Shown piece after piece: positions 8,212 through 16,019 of a stretch of DNA of 64,000 nt. Every line of letters starts with the position of its first letter. The stretch's first letter is position 1. The DNA comes from Mycobacterium sp. IS-1590. GTDB taxonomy: Bacteria > Actinomycetota > Actinomycetes > Mycobacteriales > Mycobacteriaceae. The notes under the pieces were generated by a model. The model was not told where the DNA came from. It was given only the letters and a program-made list of their open reading frames with translations, and did not search any database. The DNA is taken from NCBI RefSeq assembly GCF_001500025.1, contig NZ_LQIW01000010.1, positions 31,481 to 95,480 of the forward strand, given 5' to 3'. Made by a program: the position numbers and the translations under genes.

Positions 8212-10133
8212 GCGGCCCGATGGCCCGCCCGATCCGTGGCATGGTGCAGGCGCCGACCCAACGTTCGCGTGACTTCACCGGCTCGGCGATCCGCTTGGTC
8301 AAGCGACTGACACCGCAGCGCGGCCTGACCGCGTGGGTGATACTTTTGGGCGTCGCGGGCATTGCGATCAGTGTCATCGGACCGCGAATCCTGGGGCATG
8401 CCACCGATCTTCTGTTCAACGGGGTGGTCGGCCGTCAGCTGCCCGCGGGGATGACCAAGGAACAGGCCATCGACGCCGCCCGCGCCCGCGGCGACGGCAC
8501 TTTCGCCGATCTGCTGTCGGGGATGAACGTCGTCCCCGGCCGAGGGGTGGACTTCGAGGCGGTCGGCCGCACACTGTTACTCGCGTTGGGCCTGTATCTC
8601 GTCGCTGCGCTGATGGTGTGGTTGCAGGCCCGCCTCCTCAACGTGGCGGTGCAGCGCACCATCGCGACACTGCGCTCCGACGTCGAAGACAAGCTGCATC
8701 GAATGCCGCTGTCGTACTTCGACTCTCGTCAGCGCGGCGAGGTGCTCAGCAGAGTCACCAACGATGTCGACAACATCCAGGGCTCGTTGTCGATGACGAT
8801 CAGTCAGCTGTTGACGTCCGTGCTGACCGTGCTGTCGGTGCTGGTGATGATGCTGACCATCTCACCGCTGCTCACGCTGCTGACCGTGGTGACGGTGCCG
8901 CTGTCACTGTGGGCGACCCGGGTCATCGCGCGCCGGTCGCAGCGCCTGTTCGCCGCCCAGTGGGCCAACACCGGCAGGCTCAACGCCCACATCGAGGAGA
9001 CCTACAGCGGCTTCACCATCGTCAAGACCTTCGGACACCGTGCCGCGGCTCAGGAGCGGTTCCGCCAGTGCAACGAGGACGTCTACGACGCCGCCTTCGG
9101 CGCACAGTTCTTCTCGGGCCTCGTCGGACCGGCCACCACGTTCATCGGCAACCTGAGCTATGTCGCGGTCGCCGTCGTGGGCGGATTGCAGGTGGCCACC
9201 GGCCAGATCACGCTCGGCAGCATTCAGGCGTTCATCCAGTACGTCCGTCAGTTCAACCAGCCGCTGACGCAGGTCGCGGGTATGTACAACACGCTGCAGT
9301 CCGGCGTGGCCAGTGCGGAGCGGGTTTTCGACCTGCTCGACGCGGAGGAGGAGGCACCCGATCCTCCCTCTTCCGCCCCACGACCGGGAGGCGATCGACG
9401 TTCACGCGGACGGGAGCCCGGCCGGGTGGAGTTCGAGGACGTCACGTTCGGCTACCACCCCGACACACCGGTCATCCGGAATCTGTCGCTGGTCGCCGAA
9501 CCCGGCAGCACCGTGGCGATCGTCGGGCCGACGGGCGCGGGTAAGACCACGCTGGTCAACCTGCTGATGCGGTTCTACGCCGTCGACTCCGGCCGGATCC
9601 TGATCGATGGCGTGGACATCTCGACGGTCAGCAGGGACTCGCTGCGGTCCCGCATCGGGATGGTGCTCCAGGACACCTGGTTGTTCGCGGGCACCATCTT
9701 CGAGAACATCGCCTACGGCAGGCCCGACGCCTCCGAGGACGACGTGATCGCGGCGGCCAAGGCCGCATACGTCGACCGGTTCGTGCACATGCTCCCCCAC
9801 GGCTATCAGACCCACGTCACCGACGACGGCGCCTCGATCAGCGCCGGCGAGAAGCAGCTCATCACGATCGCGCGCGCGGTGCTGGCCCGGCCCAGCCTGC
9901 TGATCCTCGACGAGGCGACCAGCTCGGTGGACACCCGCACCGAGCTGCTGATTCAGCAGGCGATGGCCGAGTTGCGCCGCGACCGAACGAGTTTCATCAT
10001 CGCCCACCGGCTGTCGACCATCCGCGACGCCGACCAAATCGTGGTGATGGACGAAGGTCAGATCATCGAACGCGGCACCCATGCCGAGTTGATCGCTAAG
10101 CATGGCGCTTATTGGTCCATGACGCGGGCGTGA
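8208..10133 (+). CDS. ABC exporter half-transporter with catalytic ATP site (Rv1272c-like)
   Basis: 641 aa. Six-helix transmembrane domain with an insertion of about 60 residues between the first two helices (residues 75-130), then an ATPase domain. Walker [13 protein letters not shown], Walker [13 protein letters not shown] and H-loop IIAHRLST are canonical, but the signature is ISAGEKQLI rather than SGGQ. That complements the defects in the upstream subunit: one ATP site is consensus, the other degenerate. A low-complexity Pro/Arg linker joins the two domains. The GTG start overlaps the upstream TGA as GTGA, so subunits are made together; ATG 8220 is an alternative. Confidence 0.9.
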   Translation: MSGPMARPIRGMVQAPTQRSRDFTGSAIRLVKRLTPQRGLTAWVILLGVAGIAISVIGPRILGHATDLLFNGVVGRQLPAGMTKEQAIDAARARGDGTFADLLSGMNVVPGRGVDFEAVGRTLLLALGLYLVAALMVWLQARLLNVAVQRTIATLRSDVEDKLHRMPLSYFDSRQRGEVLSRVTNDVDNIQGSLSMTISQLLTSVLTVLSVLVMMLTISPLLTLLTVVTVPLSLWATRVIARRSQRLFAAQWANTGRLNAHIEETYSGFTIVKTFGHRAAAQERFRQCNEDVYDAAFGAQFFSGLVGPATTFIGNLSYVAVAVVGGLQVATGQITLGSIQAFIQYVRQFNQPLTQVAGMYNTLQSGVASAERVFDLLDAEEEAPDPPSSAPRPGGDRRSRGREPGRVEFEDVTFGYHPDTPVIRNLSLVAEPGSTVAIVGPTGAGKTTLVNLLMRFYAVDSGRILIDGVDISTVSRDSLRSRIGMVLQDTWLFAGTIFENIAYGRPDASEDDVIAAAKAAYVDRFVHMLPHGYQTHVTDDGASISAGEKQLITIARAVLARPSLLILDEATSSVDTRTELLIQQAMAELRRDRTSFIIAHRLSTIRDADQIVVMDEGQIIERGTHAELIAKHGAYWSMTRA

Positions 10134-10139
10134 GCGCCG

Positions 10140-10145
10140 TACGCT
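10140..10145 (+). promoter_or_regulatory. -10 box (TACGCT) for the Mo oxidoreductase
   Basis: TACGCT lies 7 nt before the ATG at 10153, so this gene can be transcribed apart from the ABC exporter genes. It favours ATG 10153 over the adjacent GTG 10150. Confidence 0.45.
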
Positions 10146-10152
10146 CGAGGTG

Positions 10153-12354
10153 ATGAGCGAAACGGTCTACACGTTCTGCCGGATCTGCCTGGCCTCCTGC
10201 GGGCTGGAGGTGACGGTCGAGGACAACCGCGTCACCAAGATCGCCGCCGACAAACAGAACCCGCACAGCTGGCGGGACTTCTGCGCCAAGGGCCGCACCG
10301 CACACCGGCTCGTCGAGCACCCCCGCCGGATCCTCAACCCGATGCGCCGGGTCGGCGATTCCTATGTCGAGGCCACCTGGGACGAGGCCATCGCCGACAT
10401 CGCGGCCAGGATGAACGCCGCGATCGACGCGGGCGGAGCCGACGCGGTCGGCGTCTACTACGGCAACCCGGCGGGCTTCTCCTCGTCCAACGTGATCTTC
10501 ATGAACGGCTGGCTGGACGCGCTCGGGACCCAGAACCGCTACGCCGTGGGCTCGGTCGACCAGAACGCGATGCACGTCGTCGCCGACGCGATGTACGGCT
10601 CGATCCTGATGGTGCCGGTCTCCGACATCGACAACTGCGATTACTTTCTCCTAATCGGCACCAACCCCGCTGTGAGCGCATGGAATTGGCTCGAGAGCGT
10701 GCCCGGTGGGTGGCGCCGTGCCCTGGCACGTCAGCAACAGGGCGCGACGATCGTGGTGGTCGATCCGTTGCGCACCGAATCCGCCGAGAAGGCGGACCTG
10801 CACCTTGCTGTGCGCCCGGGCCAGGATTGGGCGCTGCTGCTGGCGCTGGTGAAGGTCATCCTCGACGAGCACCTCGAACATCGGCAGGACTGCGCGGAAC
10901 TGGCCACCGGTGTGGACGAACTGCGCGCGCTGGTCGCCGACGCCGATCTCGACGATCTCGCCGCCCGCTGCGACATCACCCGCGACCAGATCGAAAGGGT
11001 CGCACGCGACTTCGCCGCGGCGCGCGGGGCCATGGTGGTGACCCGCACCGGGGTGTCGCTGCACATGGCGGGCACCGTCGCCGAATGGTTGGGCCATGTG
11101 CTCAACGTGATCACCGGCCGGATGGACCGCCCAGGCGGACGGCGCTTTGAACCCGGCTACGTCGACGCCATCCGAATGTCGGCGATGGTCAAGGCCAAGC
11201 CGCACTACAGTCGACTGCTGGGCCGCGAAATGGTCGCGGGCGCACACGCACTCAGCGAGTTACCCGACGAGATCACCACACCTGGCCGGGGTCAGATACG
11301 CGCGCTACTGATCAACTGTGGCAACCCCGTGGTCTCCGGGCCCGACGGCGACAAGCTCGACCGCGCGCTGGCCGACCTGGATCTGCTCGTCGCGATCGAC
11401 TTCGTCCAGCGGGAGAGCCACCGCCATGCCCACTGGCTGCTGCCCGCCGCCCACTGGCTGGAGCGCAACGACCTGCTCGCGTTCACCAGCAACATGCACG
11501 ACGAGCCGTATCTGCAGTACGGCGCCAAGGTCGTCGAACCGCCGCCGGGTGTCCGGCAGGAGTGGCGCATCTTCACCGACCTGGCGATCGCGATGCGCAG
11601 ACCGCTGTTCCGCGCCAAGGGCCTCAACGGATTCATCAAGGCCACGCGCGCCGCGGCGCGCGTGACGCGCAAGCCGGCCTTGGAGTTCGGACCGCACTGG
11701 ATCGACCGCCTGGTGGTGGCGACCTCACGAAAGGTCAACGGGCGCAAGATCAAATGGCGAGACGTCATGTCGCGCCCGCACGGCTGGGTGTTGGGGCCGC
11801 GGGAGTTCGGGCATTTCCGCGACGCGCTGCGGACCGACGACAAGAAGGTGCACGCCGCACCGCCCGAGTTCCTCGCACGGACCCGCGAACTGCTCGGCGA
11901 CCCGCTGCCCGCGGCGCCCGTCGGGTATCCGTTCCAACTGGCCAACCGCAGGCACCGGCACTCGATGAACTCGTGGCTGAACGACTTACCCGGACTCCAT
12001 CCCGCCGGTAAGGGCAACGACGTGATCATCCATCCGAAGGACGCGGCCGATCTCGGGGTGGACCAGGGCGACCTCGTCAGGGTCTTCTCCCCGGTCGGCG
12101 AGGTCGAGTTGACGGCGGTGGTGGATGACCGTCCGCGTCAGGGGGTGATCATCGTCGACCACGGTTGGGGCTCACGTGTATTCGACCCACGTGGCGACGT
12201 CGCGCCGGTGTCCTACGGTGTCAACCGCAACCTGTTGGTCGAGGGTGCGCCGGTGGACCCACTGTCTCAGACCGCGGCGTTGAGTTCGCAATACGTTGGC
12301 GTGGAGCTGATTTCGTCGGGCGACGATCAAGCGGCGAGGCACGAGCCGCGTTGA
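10153..12354 (+). CDS. molybdopterin (bis-MGD) oxidoreductase with [4Fe-4S] cluster
   Basis: 733 aa, DMSO-reductase superfamily. The N-terminal cluster motif is C9-x2-C12-x3-C16-x27-C44. The molybdopterin oxidoreductase domain follows (about 45-470), then the C-terminal dinucleotide-binding beta-barrel (from about 590; VIIHPKDAADLGVDQGDLVRV). At the position where formate dehydrogenases carry Sec or Cys (after VGSVDQNAMH) no Cys is seen, so a formate dehydrogenase role is doubtful. No signal peptide, so cytoplasmic. The physiological substrate and electron partner are unknown. It is not at this locus in M. tuberculosis. The last 14 codons lie in a duplicated 55-bp sequence. Confidence 0.85.
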   Translation: MSETVYTFCRICLASCGLEVTVEDNRVTKIAADKQNPHSWRDFCAKGRTAHRLVEHPRRILNPMRRVGDSYVEATWDEAIADIAARMNAAIDAGGADAVGVYYGNPAGFSSSNVIFMNGWLDALGTQNRYAVGSVDQNAMHVVADAMYGSILMVPVSDIDNCDYFLLIGTNPAVSAWNWLESVPGGWRRALARQQQGATIVVVDPLRTESAEKADLHLAVRPGQDWALLLALVKVILDEHLEHRQDCAELATGVDELRALVADADLDDLAARCDITRDQIERVARDFAAARGAMVVTRTGVSLHMAGTVAEWLGHVLNVITGRMDRPGGRRFEPGYVDAIRMSAMVKAKPHYSRLLGREMVAGAHALSELPDEITTPGRGQIRALLINCGNPVVSGPDGDKLDRALADLDLLVAIDFVQRESHRHAHWLLPAAHWLERNDLLAFTSNMHDEPYLQYGAKVVEPPPGVRQEWRIFTDLAIAMRRPLFRAKGLNGFIKATRAAARVTRKPALEFGPHWIDRLVVATSRKVNGRKIKWRDVMSRPHGWVLGPREFGHFRDALRTDDKKVHAAPPEFLARTRELLGDPLPAAPVGYPFQLANRRHRHSMNSWLNDLPGLHPAGKGNDVIIHPKDAADLGVDQGDLVRVFSPVGEVELTAVVDDRPRQGVIIVDHGWGSRVFDPRGDVAPVSYGVNRNLLVEGAPVDPLSQTAALSSQYVGVELISSGDDQAARHEPR

Positions 12355-12429
12355 GGAGGCCGACGCGAAATCCACGTCGGGCGACGATCAAGCGGCGAGG
12401 CACGAGCCGCGTTGAGGAGGCCGACGCGA
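12314..12429. repeat. 55-bp tandem duplication spanning a stop codon
   Basis: Two identical 55-bp copies, 12314-12368 and 12375-12429, separated by 6 bp (period 61). Copy 1 holds the last 13 sense codons and stop of the Mo oxidoreductase; copy 2 lies in the short gap before the convergent gene's stop. The core reads GCGGCGAGGCACGAGCCGCG. Confidence 0.9.
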
Positions 12430-12433
12430 CGAG

Positions 12434-13000
12434 CTAGAGCTTCGGCCCTTCGGCCCGCAGTTCATCGACGTTGCGCATCGCCTCGCGCAGCTTGCCCAGC
12501 CACTCCTCGGCGTGCTCACCGACCAGACGAACCGACCACACCAGCGCATCCGAGCGTGACCGTGCCACACCCGCGTCGACGAGCGTGTCGAGCACCTGGC
12601 GTTCGGGTTGACGCAGTCGCGTCATCACCGGAACGGCCATGTTGGTGAACATGATCCGCTCATGGTTCTCGGTGCCTGGTGTCCCGATCTCGACGCCCCA
12701 GGCGACCTTGCGGCCGTAGCGCGCCTCGGCCTCGTCGGCGATGTGCATGCGTTCGGAGCGGGTCTCCTCACGGAACCGCGCGGCCCGTCCGGATGCGCGG
12801 GCTTCGCTCTCGCCCCCTTTGGCTTCCGCAAGGCGGCCGATGACGGTGATCTCCTCGCGGTCGACGATCACCGTCGGGTCCGCTTCGAACCAGCTCTGGG
12901 GAAGCCGGCCGGCGAACCAGTCGGCGGCGTCGCCCGCATCGGGCTGCTGCGCCTGTTGCCAGCCGCCCTGGCGGCGCCGGCCGTGGATGTTATGTCGCAT
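12434..13000 (-). CDS. uncharacterised protein with ribbon-helix-helix-like C-terminus
   Basis: 188 aa, function unknown. The first 25 residues are Arg/Gln-rich, the middle (50-110) is charged (REEITVIGRLAEAKGGE), and the C-terminal segment VLDTLVDAGVARSRSDALVW (about 139-158) followed by an amphipathic helix resembles ribbon-helix-helix repressors. A DNA-binding role is thus possible but unproven. Directly upstream of the ATG lies a run of TTACA repeats with 8-bp period, an AT-rich patch in very GC-rich DNA that could be its own operator. It is convergent with the Mo oxidoreductase gene. Codon use matches the neighbours. Confidence 0.7.
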   Translation of the reverse strand: MRHNIHGRRRQGGWQQAQQPDAGDAADWFAGRLPQSWFEADPTVIVDREEITVIGRLAEAKGGESEARASGRAARFREETRSERMHIADEAEARYGRKVAWGVEIGTPGTENHERIMFTNMAVPVMTRLRQPERQVLDTLVDAGVARSRSDALVWSVRLVGEHAEEWLGKLREAMRNVDELRAEGPKL

Positions 13001-13002
13001 GA

Positions 13003-13031
13003 TTACATGCTTACACCGTTACATGGTTAAT
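13003..13031. promoter_or_regulatory. iteron-like TTACA repeats, 8-bp period
   Basis: TTACA begins at 13003, 13011 and 13019, with a fourth partial copy (TTAAT) at 13027: an exact 8-bp period, directly upstream of the gene starting at 13000 and at the start of a small divergent reading frame. Probably a binding site for a repeat-recognising regulator; inferred from pattern only. Confidence 0.5.
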
Positions 13032-13172
13032 AGTTGCCCGTTCGCCGAGGGCGAACGCGCCAGGTCAGACGACTCGCACGGCGCACCCATGACGTACGAG
13101 GCCCGGTCGCTGCACGGCCGCGCCGCGGTCATCGACATGCAGCGGCTCATCCGGGATGGCGCCTGCGCTTAG
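13023..13172 (+). CDS. possible small protein, 49 aa
   Basis: Reading frame from ATG 13023 to TAG 13170-13172; an internal ATG at 13089 would give 27 aa (MTYEARSLHGRAAVIDMQRL and so on). Third codon positions are strongly GC-rich after the first few codons. The stop overlaps that of the convergent membrane protein in the sequence TTAG, as seen at other convergent pairs here. No Shine-Dalgarno site or domain is recognised, and the start lies inside the TTACA repeats. It may be a chance frame. Confidence 0.3.
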   Translation: MVNSCPFAEGERARSDDSHGAPMTYEARSLHGRAAVIDMQRLIRDGACA

Positions 13173-13372
13173 CCGCGCACACGCAGCAACAGCGCACCGC
13201 CGCCCACCACCGCACCGATCAACAGCAGCACGGCCAGGGTGGGGCTGACCAACCACCACACCAGGCCGACCGCGATGAGGGCCGGCGAGGCGACGAAGAG
13301 CACCATGCCCGGATGTTGCTTGATGACCGCGAAGGCGCTCTTCGCCCGCACCCGGTCGATTTCCTTTGCCAT
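13169..13372 (-). CDS. small membrane protein, two helices
   Basis: 67 aa. A charged N-terminus (about 17 residues) is followed by two adjacent hydrophobic segments, roughly residues 22-40 and 43-62, and a short RVRG tail, giving a two-pass inner-membrane protein. No known domain. It is divergent from the AIM24 gene (95-bp gap). CATTCT, 6 nt before the ATG, is a weak -10 candidate. Confidence 0.65.
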   Translation of the reverse strand: MAKEIDRVRAKSAFAVIKQHPGMVLFVASPALIAVGLVWWLVSPTLAVLLLIGAVVGGGALLLRVRG

Positions 13373-13455
13373 GGCACAAGAATGCCAGTGGTCGCGTGGT
13401 TCCGGGCGGGATGTCTCAGTGCGAAAAGTACCTCACCACATGATGGCCGTCCGGT

Positions 13456-13461
13456 TACTTT
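13456..13461 (+). promoter_or_regulatory. -10 box (TACTTT) for the AIM24 gene
   Basis: TACTTT is exactly 6 nt before the ATG at 13468, a leaderless arrangement. Confidence 0.55.
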
Positions 13462-13467
13462 GTAGCC

Positions 13468-14361
13468 ATGACAGCACCGAACAACGGCAGCTGGCGACCC
13501 GATCCCGAAGGTCGCTACGAGTACCGCTGGTGGGACGGGCACAACTGGACCGACCAGGTGTCGCATCAGGGTCAGGTCGGCAGGGCGCCGCTGACCTCAC
13601 TCGGCGGACCTGCCCCGGTACCCCAGGCACCACCACAGCAGGGCGCTCCTCCGCAGGCGATGGCGGTCGGACAGCCCGCAGGCGATGGTTTCGCAGGCAT
13701 CAGCGGCGATCTGGTGGACGGCCGGTTCAGCGAGAAAGAGGCCAAGGCCATCGCCAACCAGAACACCAAGATGTTGCGGGTGCGTCTCGGGGAGCCGTTC
13801 ATGGCGCGGCAAGGCTCGATGGTGGCCTACCAGGGCAACGTCGACTTCGCGTTCGAGGGCGGCGGCGCCTCGAAGTTCATCAAGAAGGCGCTGACCGGTG
13901 AAGGGCTGCCGCTGATGCGCTGCCAGGGGCAGGGCGATGTCTTCCTCGCCGAGCGGGGTTACGACGTCCATCTACTGCAGCTATCCAACTCCGGCTTGTC
14001 GATCAGCGGGAAGAACGTGTTGGCGTTCTCGGCGAACCTGAACTGGAACATCGAGCGGGTGCGGGGCGGCAGCATCGCGACCGGCGGCCTGTTCAACACG
14101 ACGTTGCGCGGGACCGGCTGGGTGGCGCTGACGACCGACGGGCCACCGGTTGTGCTCAACGCCGCTGAGGCGCCGACGTTCGCCGACACCAATGCGGTGG
14201 TGGCGTGGTCGGCAAATCTGCAGACACAGCTCAAGACGAGCTTCAAGGCCGGCGCGCTGATCGGCCGCGGTTCCGGCGAAGCGATCCAGGTCGCGTTCCA
14301 CGGGCAGGGGTTCGTGATCGTGCAGCCATCGGAGGGCACGCCACCGGTCGCAACAACATAG
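13468..14361 (+). CDS. AIM24-family protein with N-terminal DUF2510 domain
   Basis: 297 aa. Residues 7-32 form a DUF2510 motif (WRPDPEGRYEYRWWDGHNWT), a short Trp-rich module common at the ends of actinobacterial membrane-associated proteins. A Pro/Gln/Gly linker follows (about 35-75). The rest is the AIM24 beta-structured domain with typical Gly-rich strands (FMARQGSMVAYQGNVDF, GGSIATGGLFNTTLRGTGWV). AIM24 is named after a yeast mitochondrial protein; its bacterial role is not established. No signal peptide or transmembrane helix. It is convergent with dtd (11-bp gap). Confidence 0.85.
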   Translation: MTAPNNGSWRPDPEGRYEYRWWDGHNWTDQVSHQGQVGRAPLTSLGGPAPVPQAPPQQGAPPQAMAVGQPAGDGFAGISGDLVDGRFSEKEAKAIANQNTKMLRVRLGEPFMARQGSMVAYQGNVDFAFEGGGASKFIKKALTGEGLPLMRCQGQGDVFLAERGYDVHLLQLSNSGLSISGKNVLAFSANLNWNIERVRGGSIATGGLFNTTLRGTGWVALTTDGPPVVLNAAEAPTFADTNAVVAWSANLQTQLKTSFKAGALIGRGSGEAIQVAFHGQGFVIVQPSEGTPPVATT

Positions 14362-14372
14362 TCAGCTCATGA

Positions 14373-14804
14373 TCACAGCTCGAGCAGCACGGTAACCGGG
14401 CCGTCGTTGACCAGCTGAACCTGCATGTGAGCGCCGAAAACGCCGGTCGCCACCGTCGCGCCCAGGTCACCCAGCGCGTCGGCGAACGCGGTGACCAGGG
14501 GCTCGGCGGTCGTGCGCGGTGCGGCCGCGTTCCACGCCGGGCGCCGTCCCTTGGCCGTGTTCGCGTACAAGGTGAACTGGCTGACCACCAAGATGGGGGC
14601 GCCGATGTCAGAGGCGGACCTCTCGTCGTCGAGAATCCGCAGCTGCCAGAGCTTTTCGGCCATCCGCCGCGCCTTGGCCGCGTCGTCGTCGTGCGTCACG
14701 CCGACCAGTGCGAGCAGGCCCTGACCCTCGGGCTGGATCGCCCCGACGACCTCGCCGTCCACGGTGACGGCTGCTGAAGTGACCCGTTGGGCGAGAACAC
14801 GCAT
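14373..14804 (-). CDS. dtd: D-aminoacyl-tRNA deacylase
   Basis: 143 aa, the standard Dtd length. It hydrolyses D-amino acids (and glycine mischarged on tRNA-Ala) from tRNA. The two signature motifs are present: SQFTLYA in the middle and the Gly-cisPro motif [11 protein letters not shown] at the C-terminus. The start at 14804 gives the conserved N-terminus [15 protein letters not shown]; a second ATG at 14822 would add MAASAN. Neither has a clear Shine-Dalgarno site. In M. tuberculosis dtd (Rv1897c) lies elsewhere, so its place here is lineage-specific. Confidence 0.93.
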   Translation of the reverse strand: MRVLAQRVTSAAVTVDGEVVGAIQPEGQGLLALVGVTHDDDAAKARRMAEKLWQLRILDDERSASDIGAPILVVSQFTLYANTAKGRRPAWNAAAPRTTAEPLVTAFADALGDLGATVATGVFGAHMQVQLVNDGPVTVLLEL

Positions 14805-14858
14805 GTTCGCCGATGCTGCCATGGTGGTCGCACCGAAGTCGGGCGCACACCCGGCCTA

Positions 14859-14877
14859 GATACCCCTAGGGGGTATC
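14859..14877. promoter_or_regulatory. CsoR-type copper operator
   Basis: Perfect inverted repeat GATACCCC-TAG-GGGGTATC, the ATACCCC/GGGGTAT form recognised by Cu(I) sensors of the CsoR/RcnR family. It ends 3 bp before the -10 box of copZ, so bound repressor would block RNA polymerase. No csoR gene is in the window, so the regulator must be encoded elsewhere. Confidence 0.8.
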
Positions 14878-14880
14878 AGG

Positions 14881-14886
14881 TACTCT
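14881..14886 (+). promoter_or_regulatory. -10 box (TACTCT) of the copper operon
   Basis: TACTCT is 6 nt before the copZ ATG at 14893 and follows the CsoR-type palindrome; the mRNA is predicted to be leaderless. Confidence 0.6.
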
Positions 14887-14892
14887 GGCTCC

Positions 14893-15099
14893 ATGGCTAC
14901 CACCACTGTCACAGTCACCGGAATGACCTGCGAACACTGCGCCGCATCGGTGCGAGAGGAACTCGGGGAGATCCCGGGCGTGAAGACGGTCGACGTGGAT
15001 GTCGCCAGCGGAGCCGTGACCATCGACAGTTCCGAACCCGTGGGAGCCGCCGCCATCAGGGCCGCCGTGGAAGAGGCCGGCTACCAGCTGGCGAGCTGA
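14893..15099 (+). CDS. CopZ-like copper chaperone (HMA domain)
   Basis: 68 aa, a single heavy-metal-associated domain with metal-binding C13-x2-C16 in GMTCEHCAASVREEL. It should carry Cu(I) in the cytoplasm and pass it to the P-type ATPase encoded two genes on. First gene of a three-gene unit: its TGA overlaps the next ATG by one base (TGATG at 15097-15101). Confidence 0.93.
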   Translation: MATTTVTVTGMTCEHCAASVREELGEIPGVKTVDVDVASGAVTIDSSEPVGAAAIRAAVEEAGYQLAS

Positions 15100-16019
15100 T
15101 GAAGACCGCCCCTCGAATCGCCGCGTTCATCGCCGCACTCGCGGTGGTGTTCGCAGCATCGATGTGGGTTGGCCGCTCGTTCGGTCCCGAGAGTGATGCC
15201 GCTGCACAGCACCACTCCGCCGCACCCGAGGATCTCGAGCAGCCCACCCGGTCCCCCGGCGGCTTACAGGTCACCGAAAGCGGCTACACGCTGGACGTGA
15301 CCCACCCGCTCCCGCCGGCCAACGCAGACTCGCCGCTGGAGTTCAGGATCCTCGACCAAAGCGGTGCTCCCGTGAGGCAATTCGATGAAACTCACGAGAA
15401 GCTGTTGCACCTGATCGTGGTCCGCAACGACTTGGCCGCATTCCAGCATCTTCACCCCGTGCTCGACGACCGCGGCACGTGGCGCACTTCGGTGGATTTC
15501 AGCCGCGCGGGCGACTACCGCGTATTCGCCGACTTCGTGCCCACCGGCGGTCCCGCGCTCACCCTCGGCGCCAATGTGCATGTCCCCGGGCCGTATTCGC
15601 CCATCCCGCTGCCTGCGGCCGACTCGTCGTCATCCGTCGACGACTACACCGTCAGGCTCAGCGGAACCCCGAAAGCCGGTGAAGCGTCGGCTCTTACGCT
15701 GACGGTCAACCGCGACGGCGTTCCGGTGGACGACCTGCAGCCGTACCTGGGCTCCTACGGTCATCTCGTCGCGCTGCGCGCCGCCGACCTCGCATACCTG
15801 CACGTACATCCGATGGGCGTGCCCGGCGACGCAACCACGCGGCCGGGGCCGGCGATCGAGTTCCACACGACCTTCCCCAGCGCCGGGCAGTATCGCCTCT
15901 TCCTCGATTTCCGACACCGCGACGTCGTGCGCACGGCCGAATTCACCGTGTCGGTCGATCCCTCCGCGCAGCAGGGCGTCCCCACGCACGACCCTGGTGA
16001 GGCCGGCCATGGCCACTGA
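15099..16019 (+). CDS. exported or membrane-anchored His-rich protein of the copper operon
   Basis: 306 aa. Residues 5-24 form a signal/anchor helix, so the bulk is outside the membrane. His and Met are frequent: [38 protein letters not shown] and the tail [10 protein letters not shown]. The body looks like two beta-sandwich repeats (roughly 60-170 and 180-295), each with a his-containing L-H-x-H/L-H-P segment. Its place between copZ and copA and its His content suggest copper binding outside the membrane; no enzyme motif is recognised. It overlaps copA by 11 nt. Confidence 0.8.
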   Translation: MKTAPRIAAFIAALAVVFAASMWVGRSFGPESDAAAQHHSAAPEDLEQPTRSPGGLQVTESGYTLDVTHPLPPANADSPLEFRILDQSGAPVRQFDETHEKLLHLIVVRNDLAAFQHLHPVLDDRGTWRTSVDFSRAGDYRVFADFVPTGGPALTLGANVHVPGPYSPIPLPAADSSSSVDDYTVRLSGTPKAGEASALTLTVNRDGVPVDDLQPYLGSYGHLVALRAADLAYLHVHPMGVPGDATTRPGPAIEFHTTFPSAGQYRLFLDFRHRDVVRTAEFTVSVDPSAQQGVPTHDPGEAGHGH

